A stretch of DNA of 11,991 bases, from positions 1 through 11,991 of the forward strand of contig LGRX02031351.1 of NCBI GenBank assembly GCA_001247695.2, written 5' to 3'. Below, piece after piece: positions 1 through 6,870 of the stretch. Both the position numbers and the translations under genes were made by a program. Below the pieces are notes generated by a model. The model made no database searches and was not told where the DNA came from. It was given only the letters and a program-made list of their open reading frames with translations. Origin of the DNA: Cymbomonas tetramitiformis. Its lineage: Eukaryota; Chlorophyta; Pyramimonadophyceae; Pyramimonadales; Pyramimonadaceae. How positions within the stretch are numbered: the first letter of the stretch is position 1; the number at the start of each line of letters is the position of its first letter.

Positions 1-273
1 CGCCGAACATGACGAGAATAAATTAATTAAGATATTGTGGTGTAACAAACCTTAAAAAGTATTCCACTTTGTGAAGAATCCCCCCCTAAGATATGCGAGA
101 CTGTGAAAAAGGCGAGTCGCAACAAACCGTGGTAAAAAACAATTAGAAAAATGTTTTTGGGAGCCAAGTTGCGATTTGCATGGGTTTGAATGCACCTGAC
201 ATGATATATATCCTACCAGGATGCGTGTGACGGCATATTCCCGTGTTCATGATGATGTTGGCTAGCTATATTG
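1..273. other. AT-rich non-coding flank upstream of the retroelement reading
   Basis: I see no gene, RNA gene or clear repeat here. The stretch is AT-rich, with several A runs. The reading frame of the downstream pol gene is closed by a TGA at 253-255, and the first in-frame ATG is at 274. I compared the segment by eye with 6160-7200 for an LTR pair and found only weak similarity around the word TTTTTGGG. No Gag zinc knuckle and no protease D-S/T-G motif can be read here. Confidence 0.6.
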
Positions 274-3200
274 ATGATTCGTAACGACAAACCGTTAAAT
301 TTATGCCCCCATACCGTCGATTTAGCTTGGGTACATCCCTATGTACCCAGACCCTCTTGGGTACATCCCCATGTACCACCGGGTAGTGGACAACAGGGAT
401 TTGCGAGCACGGTCGACGAGGCCGGGGATCACCCTGACCCTCTCAGCTTTTTCGCTAGCAAACAGGAGGCGAACGGAGCATTTGCGTTGCTTCCGCCAGC
501 GGTGCGTAGGCAGGCGATAGAGGATCACGCGGCCGGGAAGCCACCCACCTGGCACGCGCAGGCAGCCGCGGCGCTCCAGCAGGGCCGGGGTCTGGTCGCG
601 GAGCGACGACCCCGAGCACGGCGTAAGCGAGTGCGTTGGCGTGACCAGGTCGCAGCAGTCGGTCAGCCTGGTGCTGAAAGTGGCCCCTCCACCGAGCAGC
701 CGCCGGGACCAAAAGTCCCCACCGCCCCGAGCCCTCAGAGTCAGAAGTCGCGAGCCTCGGCACCAGTCGTGCCGCCAGACACTACCCCGCCGCCAGCTCC
801 GCAGACCACAGACCCGCCGGTACCGGCCGCCCCGCCAGGTACTACCTCGCCGCCAGCCCCACAGACTGCTCAGGCCTCCCCGGAGCCGCCGGAGGACGAG
901 ATAGACGAGACGGTGTCGCCGGAAATCTGGCAGCAGCTTAGGGATCTGGAAAAGGAGTTCGCAGATGTCATTTGCACAGAGCTGCCGGAATCAGTCCAGT
1001 CAAGGGAATTCAAGTCCGGCGTCCGGCTCAGGCCAGATTGGAATGGGAACGCCTTGCACCGGCGAGGGTACAAGCTGTCGCAGGAGGAGTTGCGGCAACT
1101 CCGGCAACAGCTAGATGAGCTCTTAGCCAAAGGGTACATACGACCCTCGGCCTCTCCGTGGGGCTGCCCTGTGCTGATGGTCCCCAAGCCGAGTAATCCC
1201 AAGGAGTTGCGTCTAGTCATTGACTACAGACAGATCAATGAGATCACAGTCAAGGACAAGTACCCCCTCCCGGATGTCCAGAGTCTCCTAGATGATCTAC
1301 AAGGGGCTACCGTCTTCTCTACGATGGATGCCCTTTGGGGATTTTGGCAGGTCCCTATGAAAGCAGAGGACGTGGAGAAAACCGCAATGACTACGCACTT
1401 TGGAGCGTACGAGTGGTTGGTCATGCCTATGGGATTGTCAAACTCCCCAAGTACCTGGCAAAGGATGATGCAACAGTACCTCCGGCACCTACCCTTTTGC
1501 AGAGTATTTGTAGATGACATCATGATTTTCTCGGCTGAGGTTCCGGGTAAGAGCGCCCATGAGGTACACCTCGACCACCTCCGCCAGGTCCTGGAGGCAT
1601 GCCGAAAGAATTCAGTCTACCTCAAAAAGTCGAAAGTCAAATTGTGCAAGCGATCAGTCCGGTTCCTAGGGCATGTGGTGGATCGGGATGGATGTCGTCC
1701 ACAGCAGGATAAGGTTGCGTCGGTACGCGATTGGCCAGACCTAGAAACTGTCACACACGTGCGACAGTTTCTGGGCATGTGTGGCTTCTACCGGAGGTAC
1801 ATCCAGAACTTCGCAGATATCGCGTACCCGTTGACCCGCCTCACCAAATCCGGCGTGGACTGGACCTGGGGCGAGAATGAAAAGGCAGCATTTAAACAGC
1901 TAAAAACTGCCTTGATCTCCTCCCCAGCCTTGGCCCTACCTGATCAAAAGGGTGCAGCAGACGGTTCCAGACCCTTCTTTGTGCAGACAGATGCCAGTGG
2001 AGTAGCACTAGGGGGTGTACTCATGCAGGATCAGGGACGAGGCTTACAGCCCTTGGCCTTTGAAAGCCGACAGTTCTCCAGCGCAGAGCAGAACTATCAC
2101 GCTGGGGAACGGGAGCTTTGTGCCATCCATCACTGCACCACGGTCACCTGGAGACATTATCTGATTTTCACATCATTTAAGCTCATGGGAGACCATAAAC
2201 CCCTTCAGTGGCTCTTCGCCCCAGCTAGGGAGCTCAGCCGACGTCAGGCTCGCTGGCGGTACGAGGACTTGGTAGAGGTAGGAGTCCATCAGATGGAGCA
2301 CGTGCCAGGGCGCTGTTTAGTAGTACCAGACGCGCAGTCCCGGCGACCAGACTATCAGGAAATGTCAGCCAGAGAAGGGTTGAAGGAAAAAGGGATTGTG
2401 GATCGCGCCACGGATGGGCCCAGAGACTCCGCACCGGCAGGCAAGGGGTCCGAAGAGGACGAGGATCCTACCTCTGTCCTCGGGGCAGTTGATTGCACCA
2501 CCGATGGATCTGATGGACCCGAGTACTCTGAGCCGAAAGGCAAGAGATGCGAAGGGGACGAGGATCCCACATCTGTCTTAGGCGCCACCTTCGAGTATAG
2601 TGATTCCGAGGACGAGTCCTTCCCTCCCACCAGTCCAGCACCGGTCATTGGTGAGCTCACCCATCTGAATGGGCTCACGTGGGTAGAGTCGCCGGCCCTT
2701 TGGCTGGACGCAGCTGCCACCCTAGCAGTAGGCGAGAAATCCTTGAGGGATGCCGAATCGCTAGCAGTCATGACCAGAGCAGACCGAGCTAGGGAACAGG
2801 CCACAGCAGAAGTCCAGAGTCACCCGAAGTTCCCCCACCCTGAGGCCCAGAGTCATCCAAAGGCAGCCGGAAAGGCACCTGAGCCCGTTAAGCCCCCAGA
2901 AAGTAGCTCCCACTACGACCAGGTCGTAGATCGCCAGGACTGGAAGCTGATCAGGGAGCGCTTTGAGGAGATAGCAGCCCAGTACGGGGTGTTTGACGTT
3001 GACGCGTGTTGCGACTCCATGGGCGTTAACCGGCAGGTTGACACCTATTGGACCGATTGCTTGAAGGAAAAGTGGCGCGGGAAACACGTTTGGTGCAACC
3101 CCCCTTACACGAAGGATTCAGACTTGATAGAAAGAATTCTTCGGCATTTCCTTGCTGAGTGGCGCGCCGATCCGGAAAACACCTCAGCGATGTTCCTTCT

Positions 3201-4848
3201 GCCAGACTATGACGCCCCCTGGAGGCGGTTGATTCACCCCAAGTATGGGCTTCATCCGGTCAAAGTCTTTGACACGAAGGACGAAAAAGGTCGTCCCACC
3301 CACCTCTTCGAGTCCCCTGATGGAGGTCGACCCCCGCTGCGCTGGCCGGTCCTTCTGGTGTGGGCCCCAGCAGCCAGCAGGGCAAAGCCCCGAGCGCCGC
3401 CTGCGCGAAAGGACAGTGAGGCAGAACCCGACGAGCCTTTAGTCACTACAGGGGTTGCAGCGAGGGCCCGGGCAGCATCAGGCCCACTGAAGGCTGATGA
3501 GTTCGTCCGCGCCTTGCAAGCGGAATACGAACGCAGCCAGTACCTCAGCTCGTTGAAGGAGGAACTGGTCGCAGCCCCACATCAGAGGACAGACACATTT
3601 CGCATGGTAGACGACATGATATGGCGAGTGGCAGAAGGGCGGTATCAGCTAGTGCTAGCTCAGGATTCCCCCCTCAGAGAGCTGGTGATGCGCGAAGCAC
3701 ACGAGTCCCCAGCAGCAGGGCACACAGGAAGGGATAAGACACTGGACAGAGTATCCCGTCGCTTTTGGTGGCCACGCATGAGCAAGGATGTCACCGACTG
3801 GTGCAAATCCTGCGTTGTGTGCCAACAGACCCGGCCACGCAACGGGTATCCAGACGGTCAGCTTAACCCCCTGCAAGTCCCAGTAAGACTGTGGCAAGTG
3901 GTTAGTATCGACTTCGTCACTGGGCTGCCCCGCACAGAGCGAGGGTACGACGCGTTTGCTACCTTCACGGACAAGTTGTCCAAGATGGTGCACGTAGTTC
4001 CCATGCTTTACGCTGACAGCTCAGCTGCACAGATCGCGCGCATGTATTTCGACCAAGTGTGGCGTTTGCACGGCGCTCCCATGAAGATCGGCTGTGATCG
4101 GGACTCCCGCTTCAGGGATGAGATGCATCTCGAGCTACATCGGTTGATGGGAGTCCAGGTTGCCTCTACCACGCCGTACCACCCACAAGGTGATGGGCAG
4201 GCAGAGCACACAAACCACACGGTCGAACGCATGTTGCGCGCGTACGTCGACGCCAACCAGCACGATTGGGATTTATGGTGTACCCCGGTCGAGTACGCCA
4301 TTAATGACTCTCGTTCCGCCGTCACGGGATTCACCCCTTTTGAACTGCCGTATGGTCACGCTCCGGCCTCTCAGCTGGACTTCTTCGTGGAGGCAGCACT
4401 TGCATCACGGAGAGGCCGAGCTAAGGGGGGGAGGGGCGCAGCAGTAAAAAAGGGTACGGCCCACGAGACAGCCCGCCAGTTTGTTCGCCAGTTGCAGCTC
4501 GCTAGGGAGAAGCTGCTCTTAGCTCAGCAGCAACAGATCGCCCAGTACGACGCGCGTCACAGGTCCAGGAGTTACGCAGTAGGCGATGAGGTTTGGGTGG
4601 ATGCCACGCACCTCACTCAGCCGGGCGACCGCGGGTTGCACAAGAAGCTGCTTAAGAAGCGCCTTGGGCCCCTTCGGGTGCTGGAAGTCTTTCACAGCGA
4701 CAGGCAGATGGCCCTTCCCGCGAGCGATAGAGGCGCACCGTCGGCCTATAGGTTGCAGACGCCTAAGCAGTGGAAAGTGCACGATGTGTTTACCGTGGAC
4801 CGGCTTTCGCCAGTAGAGTCGGGCAGCCGCTTCGTTGAGAGAGCTTAG
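274..4848 (+). CDS. Retrotransposon Pol polyprotein: RT, RNase H, Dam-like adenine methyltransferase, integrase
   Basis: Numbered from the ATG at 274, the product has 1524 residues. Residues 1-235 are low-complexity and proline-rich and contain no protease. RT follows, with catalytic D352 in FSTMDALWGFWQ and D414/D415 in the FVDD box. RNase H shows TDASG (D573), GERELCAI, GDHKPL and VPDAQSR (D686). An acidic, repetitive linker leads to a Dam-like domain at about 880-1032, with FDVDACCD at 907-914 and NPPY at 942-945. The integrase H2C2 finger is H1143, H1150, C1180 and C1183. Its core triad is D1213, D1275 and E1311, with exactly 35 residues between the last two. A GPY/F-like module (GPL at 1465-1467) precedes the TAG stop. 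In the family these enzymes copy RNA to DNA and insert the copy in the nucleus. The role of the adenine methyltransferase is unknown. Gag and protease are absent. Confidence 0.9.
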   Translation: MIRNDKPLNLCPHTVDLAWVHPYVPRPSWVHPHVPPGSGQQGFASTVDEAGDHPDPLSFFASKQEANGAFALLPPAVRRQAIEDHAAGKPPTWHAQAAAALQQGRGLVAERRPRARRKRVRWRDQVAAVGQPGAESGPSTEQPPGPKVPTAPSPQSQKSRASAPVVPPDTTPPPAPQTTDPPVPAAPPGTTSPPAPQTAQASPEPPEDEIDETVSPEIWQQLRDLEKEFADVICTELPESVQSREFKSGVRLRPDWNGNALHRRGYKLSQEELRQLRQQLDELLAKGYIRPSASPWGCPVLMVPKPSNPKELRLVIDYRQINEITVKDKYPLPDVQSLLDDLQGATVFSTMDALWGFWQVPMKAEDVEKTAMTTHFGAYEWLVMPMGLSNSPSTWQRMMQQYLRHLPFCRVFVDDIMIFSAEVPGKSAHEVHLDHLRQVLEACRKNSVYLKKSKVKLCKRSVRFLGHVVDRDGCRPQQDKVASVRDWPDLETVTHVRQFLGMCGFYRRYIQNFADIAYPLTRLTKSGVDWTWGENEKAAFKQLKTALISSPALALPDQKGAADGSRPFFVQTDASGVALGGVLMQDQGRGLQPLAFESRQFSSAEQNYHAGERELCAIHHCTTVTWRHYLIFTSFKLMGDHKPLQWLFAPARELSRRQARWRYEDLVEVGVHQMEHVPGRCLVVPDAQSRRPDYQEMSAREGLKEKGIVDRATDGPRDSAPAGKGSEEDEDPTSVLGAVDCTTDGSDGPEYSEPKGKRCEGDEDPTSVLGATFEYSDSEDESFPPTSPAPVIGELTHLNGLTWVESPALWLDAAATLAVGEKSLRDAESLAVMTRADRAREQATAEVQSHPKFPHPEAQSHPKAAGKAPEPVKPPESSSHYDQVVDRQDWKLIRERFEEIAAQYGVFDVDACCDSMGVNRQVDTYWTDCLKEKWRGKHVWCNPPYTKDSDLIERILRHFLAEWRADPENTSAMFLLPDYDAPWRRLIHPKYGLHPVKVFDTKDEKGRPTHLFESPDGGRPPLRWPVLLVWAPAASRAKPRAPPARKDSEAEPDEPLVTTGVAARARAASGPLKADEFVRALQAEYERSQYLSSLKEELVAAPHQRTDTFRMVDDMIWRVAEGRYQLVLAQDSPLRELVMREAHESPAAGHTGRDKTLDRVSRRFWWPRMSKDVTDWCKSCVVCQQTRPRNGYPDGQLNPLQVPVRLWQVVSIDFVTGLPRTERGYDAFATFTDKLSKMVHVVPMLYADSSAAQIARMYFDQVWRLHGAPMKIGCDRDSRFRDEMHLELHRLMGVQVASTTPYHPQGDGQAEHTNHTVERMLRAYVDANQHDWDLWCTPVEYAINDSRSAVTGFTPFELPYGHAPASQLDFFVEAALASRRGRAKGGRGAAVKKGTAHETARQFVRQLQLAREKLLLAQQQQIAQYDARHRSRSYAVGDEVWVDATHLTQPGDRGLHKKLLKKRLGPLRVLEVFHSDRQMALPASDRGAPSAYRLQTPKQWKVHDVFTVDRLSPVESGSRFVERA
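326..377 (+). repeat. Two 22-bp direct repeats, each containing an inverted repeat, at the 5' edge of pol
   Basis: CTTGGGTACATCC followed by C/T and then ATGTACC occurs at 326-347 and 356-377, a 30-base period. It encodes WVHPYVP and WVHPHVP. The first copy contains a perfect inverted repeat, GGGTACAT (329-336) and ATGTACCC (341-348), with a 4-base spacer. It sits where the sequence changes from AT-rich flank to GC-rich element body, so it may mark a junction. Confidence 0.75.
765..870 (+). repeat. Proline-rich in-frame repeat in the N-terminal part of Pol
   Basis: Two related units, near 765-806 and 829-870, encode PP-x-TT-x-PPAPQT. They lie in a Pro/Ala/Thr-rich low-complexity segment just before the RT domain, in the place where a protease would normally be found. 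Confidence 0.6.
2405..2586 (+). repeat. Imperfect in-frame 99-bp-period tandem duplication in the acidic linker of Pol
   Basis: The word EDPTSVLGA is encoded twice, at 2458 and 2557 onward, with a 99-base (33-codon) period. Similar Gly/Lys/Glu-rich residues precede each copy. The repeat lies between RNase H and the Dam-like domain, in a Ser/Asp/Glu-rich linker that also contains SDSEDES. Synonymous differences between the copies show it is not a very recent duplication. Confidence 0.75.
2911..3369 (+). other. Dam-like N6-adenine DNA methyltransferase domain inside Pol
   Basis: This in-frame segment lies between RNase H and the integrase zinc finger. It shows FDVDACCD at 2992-3015, a WRGKHVWCNPPY stretch ending at 3108 and a following hydrophobic FLLPDYDAPWRRLI element. 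This is the layout of the phage-type Dam family (Pfam Dam, PF05869), in which NPPY is the catalytic motif of amino-methyltransferases. The expected reaction is methyl transfer from S-adenosylmethionine to the N6 of adenine. DIRS-type retroelements are known to carry a related Dam-like domain near RT and RNase H; finding it in a DDE-integrase chromovirus is the unusual part. The active motif is intact, but activity and target site cannot be read from sequence. Confidence 0.8.
4846..4848 (+). other. In-frame TAG separating integrase from chromodomain
   Basis: The frame is open on both sides of this single codon. The codons right after it encode EIPPPPLDVSG, a proline-rich spacer of the kind that joins the integrase C-terminus to the chromodomain in uninterrupted chromovirus polyproteins. 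The immediate context is GCT TAG GAG. It could be a recoded stop (readthrough), a recent point mutation in this copy, or a reassigned codon. Reassignment is unlikely, because no other TAG or TAA occurs in about 1960 codons and the final stop is TGA. Confidence 0.85.
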
Positions 4849-6159
4849 GAGATTCCCCCTCCTCCGTTGGACGTCAGCGGGCGCAAGGAAACCCACGTCG
4901 AGAGGGTGGAGCGTTCGCGCACGCGCCAGCGCCAGGGCAGGAGGTGGACAGAGTACCTGGTCAAGTGGACAGGAATGCCCCGCAGTGAGAACGAGTGGAA
5001 GACCCGAGAGGATCTGGAGTGGGACGGAGCCGGCAGGCCCGGCGTTCCCAACCGAGCGTTGTTGGAATTTGAGAGGATCGAGGCTAAGAGAGTGGAGCGA
5101 GAGAAGCTTAGGGTCCGTAAGAGGCGCGACGAGTCCGCAGGAGCGGTATGGACCACGCTATCGGAGGAGCTCAAGGTAGACGGAGCAATGCCATGGGTGC
5201 CAAAGGAGAGGTTTGATGAGGAAGTAGGAACTTTCGCGAGAGTATCTGCTCAGAGCACCCTGCCGCCAGTCAACGGAGCCGCAACACTTGAGAAGGAGCC
5301 AGTCGGCCAGTCTAAGATTCTCGTATTGTTTTGTGGGACCGGGTCAGTCGAGAGTCAGTTCACTAAGCAATTTCCCAACAGCGAAGTAGTTGCCGTAGAC
5401 ATTCAGCCCAAGTGGGGCCCCACACATTGCGAGGATATCATGCGATGGGACTATCGACAGTGCAGACCAGGACACTTCGACGTAGTCTGGGCTAGCCCAC
5501 CTTGCACAGAGTACAGCCAAGCGAAGACGGTAGGCATCCGAGATTTGCGTGCTGCGGACAGGCGAGTTCGTAGGACATTGGAGATCATCCGGTACTTGAG
5601 GCCCGAAGCATACTTCATTGAGAACCCGAGGGGAAGAGAGCCCCACGGGTTGCACACGCGTCGCTGCATGAGCAATCTACCAGCTCCGCACCTCGTCACG
5701 TACTGCAAATACGGGACCGCATACAGGAAGCCCCCGCACATCTGGACCAACGTTCCGTTGCGCACACCCTTGCGAGTATGCGATTCCGATACGCCTTGCG
5801 AGTTCTTCCGGCAGCACGGTAGGCACGAGAAAGTAGCGCAAGGAGGGCGCGCGATGAGAGCCGGAGGTGTGTTCGCGAAGGGCATGGGAGCGCGAGAGAA
5901 TTTGTATGGGATTCCGTCAGCACTGTTAAAACAGCTTTTCCACAACCTGACCCTACATGAAGAGGTGCATGCGTTCCTGTCTGAACTGCTTGTCAGGGAG
6001 GATCTGAGCGAGATGAGCGTTTTAGTCCAGTCAGCTGTTGTTGAGAGTGACCCGCCCGAGTTTGAGCCGGAACCGATAGCGTTGGCGGGAGTGCGAGCTG
6101 AGGTGACGATCATACCTGAGGGCGGATGGGAATCTGACGCGAGTGGTCTTAGCGATTGA
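4849..6159 (+). CDS. Chromodomain plus C5-cytosine DNA methyltransferase, in frame with Pol behind a TAG
   Basis: This is a 436-codon continuation of the pol frame. It has no ATG before the chromodomain; TTG at 4867 is the only near-cognate option, and the ATG at 4975 would cut the chromodomain, so readthrough or fusion with Pol is the natural reading. The chromodomain (about 4891-5082) shows VERVERSR, WTEYLVKWTGMP and ENEWKTREDLE; family members bind methylated histone H3 tails. After a basic linker, the methyltransferase (about 5314-5970) shows motif I LFCGTGS (from 5326), motif IV PPC with catalytic Cys at 5503-5505, motif VI ENP at 5620-5628 instead of the usual ENV, and YRKPPHIWTN from 5722. 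The target-recognition region is short, which recalls phage and large-virus enzymes more than DNMT1 or CMT. A C-terminal acidic tail ends at TGA. Confidence 0.85.
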   Translation, partial: EIPPPPLDVSGRKETHVERVERSRTRQRQGRRWTEYLVKWTGMPRSENEWKTREDLEWDGAGRPGVPNRALLEFERIEAKRVEREKLRVRKRRDESAGAVWTTLSEELKVDGAMPWVPKERFDEEVGTFARVSAQSTLPPVNGAATLEKEPVGQSKILVLFCGTGSVESQFTKQFPNSEVVAVDIQPKWGPTHCEDIMRWDYRQCRPGHFDVVWASPPCTEYSQAKTVGIRDLRAADRRVRRTLEIIRYLRPEAYFIENPRGREPHGLHTRRCMSNLPAPHLVTYCKYGTAYRKPPHIWTNVPLRTPLRVCDSDTPCEFFRQHGRHEKVAQGGRAMRAGGVFAKGMGARENLYGIPSALLKQLFHNLTLHEEVHAFLSELLVREDLSEMSVLVQSAVVESDPPEFEPEPIALAGVRAEVTIIPEGGWESDASGLSD

Positions 6160-6180
6160 GAGCGTTGGGGGGCGTCGGGA

Positions 6181-6304
6181 AGAGCGGTGGCTCCAGCCTT
6201 GGCGAGACCAGGCGGCAGGTGAGAACCTGGGTAATCCATCCGAGAGAGCAGTGGCTCTAGCCTCGGCACAGCCAGGCAACAGGTGGAAATCTGTATAATC
6301 CATT
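6181..6304 (+). repeat. Imperfect tandem duplication, 64-bp period, right after the pol stop
   Basis: AGAGCGGTGGCTCCAGCC at 6181 recurs as AGAGCAGTGGCTCTAGCC at 6245. Each copy continues through CCAGGC, ACAGGTG or GCAGGTG, and TAATCCAT. The copies differ at many positions, so the duplication is old. The position directly behind the pol stop fits a retroelement 3' untranslated region; GGGGGGCGTCGGGAAGAG just before it could be a polypurine-like tract, but I cannot confirm this without an LTR. Confidence 0.75.
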
Positions 6305-6592
6305 TTGTAGGAGTCTACACTTGACTTCTTCTCTTCTTTACGGTTTCGGACTTATACTATTCTACACTTATTAAACGACCGCACGAGGTATGCTTACGAT
6401 TGGTCAACTACAAGACTTCGGTTTCGTAAATCTTAATAGTTATGCTTATGCTTTCAAGTGTATGCTTTCAATACACAATATACAGCGGATACGGCTCTTA
6501 CTTTTTATGTTACAATTCTCAGTTCAGTTCATCTCTCCGAAACGGGTTACTCTTAGAGTTCTTATACATTCAGGAACTCTTTCCATAACTCA

Positions 6593-6681
6593 ACTGTACT
6601 GAGTACTCCGTACAACAGTCTAGGCACCTCAGACACATCAACATCATTCTGATCGGTCCTACTGTACTCCGTACTGAGTAC
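6593..6681. repeat. Pair of 21-bp GTAC-rich repeats with swapped modules
   Basis: Positions 6593-6613 read ACTG, TACTGAGTAC, TCCGTAC. Positions 6661-6681 read ACTG, TACTCCGTAC, TGAGTAC. The two segments share the same modules in exchanged order. The function is unknown. Confidence 0.6.
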
Positions 6682-6780
6682 TTCTGCGTTTTATACTTAG
6701 CCGTTTTTCTTGCTCTTGTGCTTGCCTCCTAGCACATTTCACGCCCCGCGCTCGAGACGTGGAGACTGGAGACGTGGCGA

Positions 6781-6796
6781 CTCTCCAGCTGGAGAG
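6781..6796. repeat. Perfect 16-bp palindrome
   Basis: CTCTCCAG followed directly by CTGGAGAG, with no spacer. Just upstream, GAGACGTGG occurs twice near 6755-6778. Confidence 0.85.
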
Positions 6797-6833
6797 CCAT
6801 GCATTGTTTCTGCGTTCAACGCCACAATCCTGA

Positions 6834-6859
6834 AAATGATAGTGCGCACACTATCATTT
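6834..6859. repeat. Hairpin with 11-bp arms and 4-nt spacer
   Basis: AAATGATAGTG (6834-6844), CGCA, then CACTATCATTT (6849-6859): a perfect inverted repeat that could form a stem-loop. No T run of a bacterial-type terminator follows, and the surroundings are eukaryotic. Confidence 0.85.
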
Positions 6860-6870
6860 CACCATCATTT

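Larger units (their letters stand above)
274..6159 (+). mobile_element. Ty3/gypsy chromovirus-like retrotransposon pol region with two DNA methyltransferase domains, 5'-truncated
   Basis: The domain order is reverse transcriptase, RNase H, Dam-like methyltransferase, H2C2 zinc domain, D,D35E integrase, GPY/F-like module, chromodomain, C5-cytosine methyltransferase. RT-RH-IN followed by a terminal chromodomain defines chromoviruses of the Ty3/gypsy (Metaviridae) group; the two methyltransferases are additions. One in-frame TAG at 4846-4848 interrupts an otherwise open frame. Gag, aspartic protease, a primer-binding site and paired LTRs were not found, so the copy is incomplete at the 5' side and its true ends cannot be placed. 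Base composition changes from AT-rich to GC-rich near 320 and back near 6300, which probably brackets the surviving body of the element. Confidence 0.88.
6305..6870. other. Non-coding AT-rich stretch behind pol, possible 3' UTR or LTR remnant
   Basis: No convincing gene is visible; the one short + strand reading (6390-6602) is low-complexity. The stretch is T-rich, with repeated TATGCTT words near 6440-6470 and an AGAGTTC/GAACTCT inverted repeat at 6555-6580. It may be the 3' LTR or UTR of the retroelement, but with no matching 5' copy this cannot be shown. Confidence 0.4.

Noticed and set aside
130..230. 5' LTR matching 7130-7180
   Set aside because: Only the word TTTTTGGG and scattered bases agree; the similarity is too weak for an LTR pair.
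4846..4848. Genetic code in which TAG is a sense codon
   Set aside because: Only one TAG and no TAA appear in about 1960 codons of this frame; a reassigned codon should be used more often.
4867..4869. TTG as an independent start codon for the chromodomain-methyltransferase protein
   Set aside because: This is eukaryotic DNA and the frame is continuous with Pol through the preceding TAG; the codons between TAG and TTG encode a natural linker.
5451..6269. 272-codon minus-strand frame opposite the cytosine methyltransferase
   Set aside because: It is a shadow of the + strand methyltransferase, whose motifs are clear, and has no motif of its own.
6834..6859. Bacterial-type intrinsic terminator
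   Set aside because: No T run follows the stem and the context is a eukaryotic retroelement.
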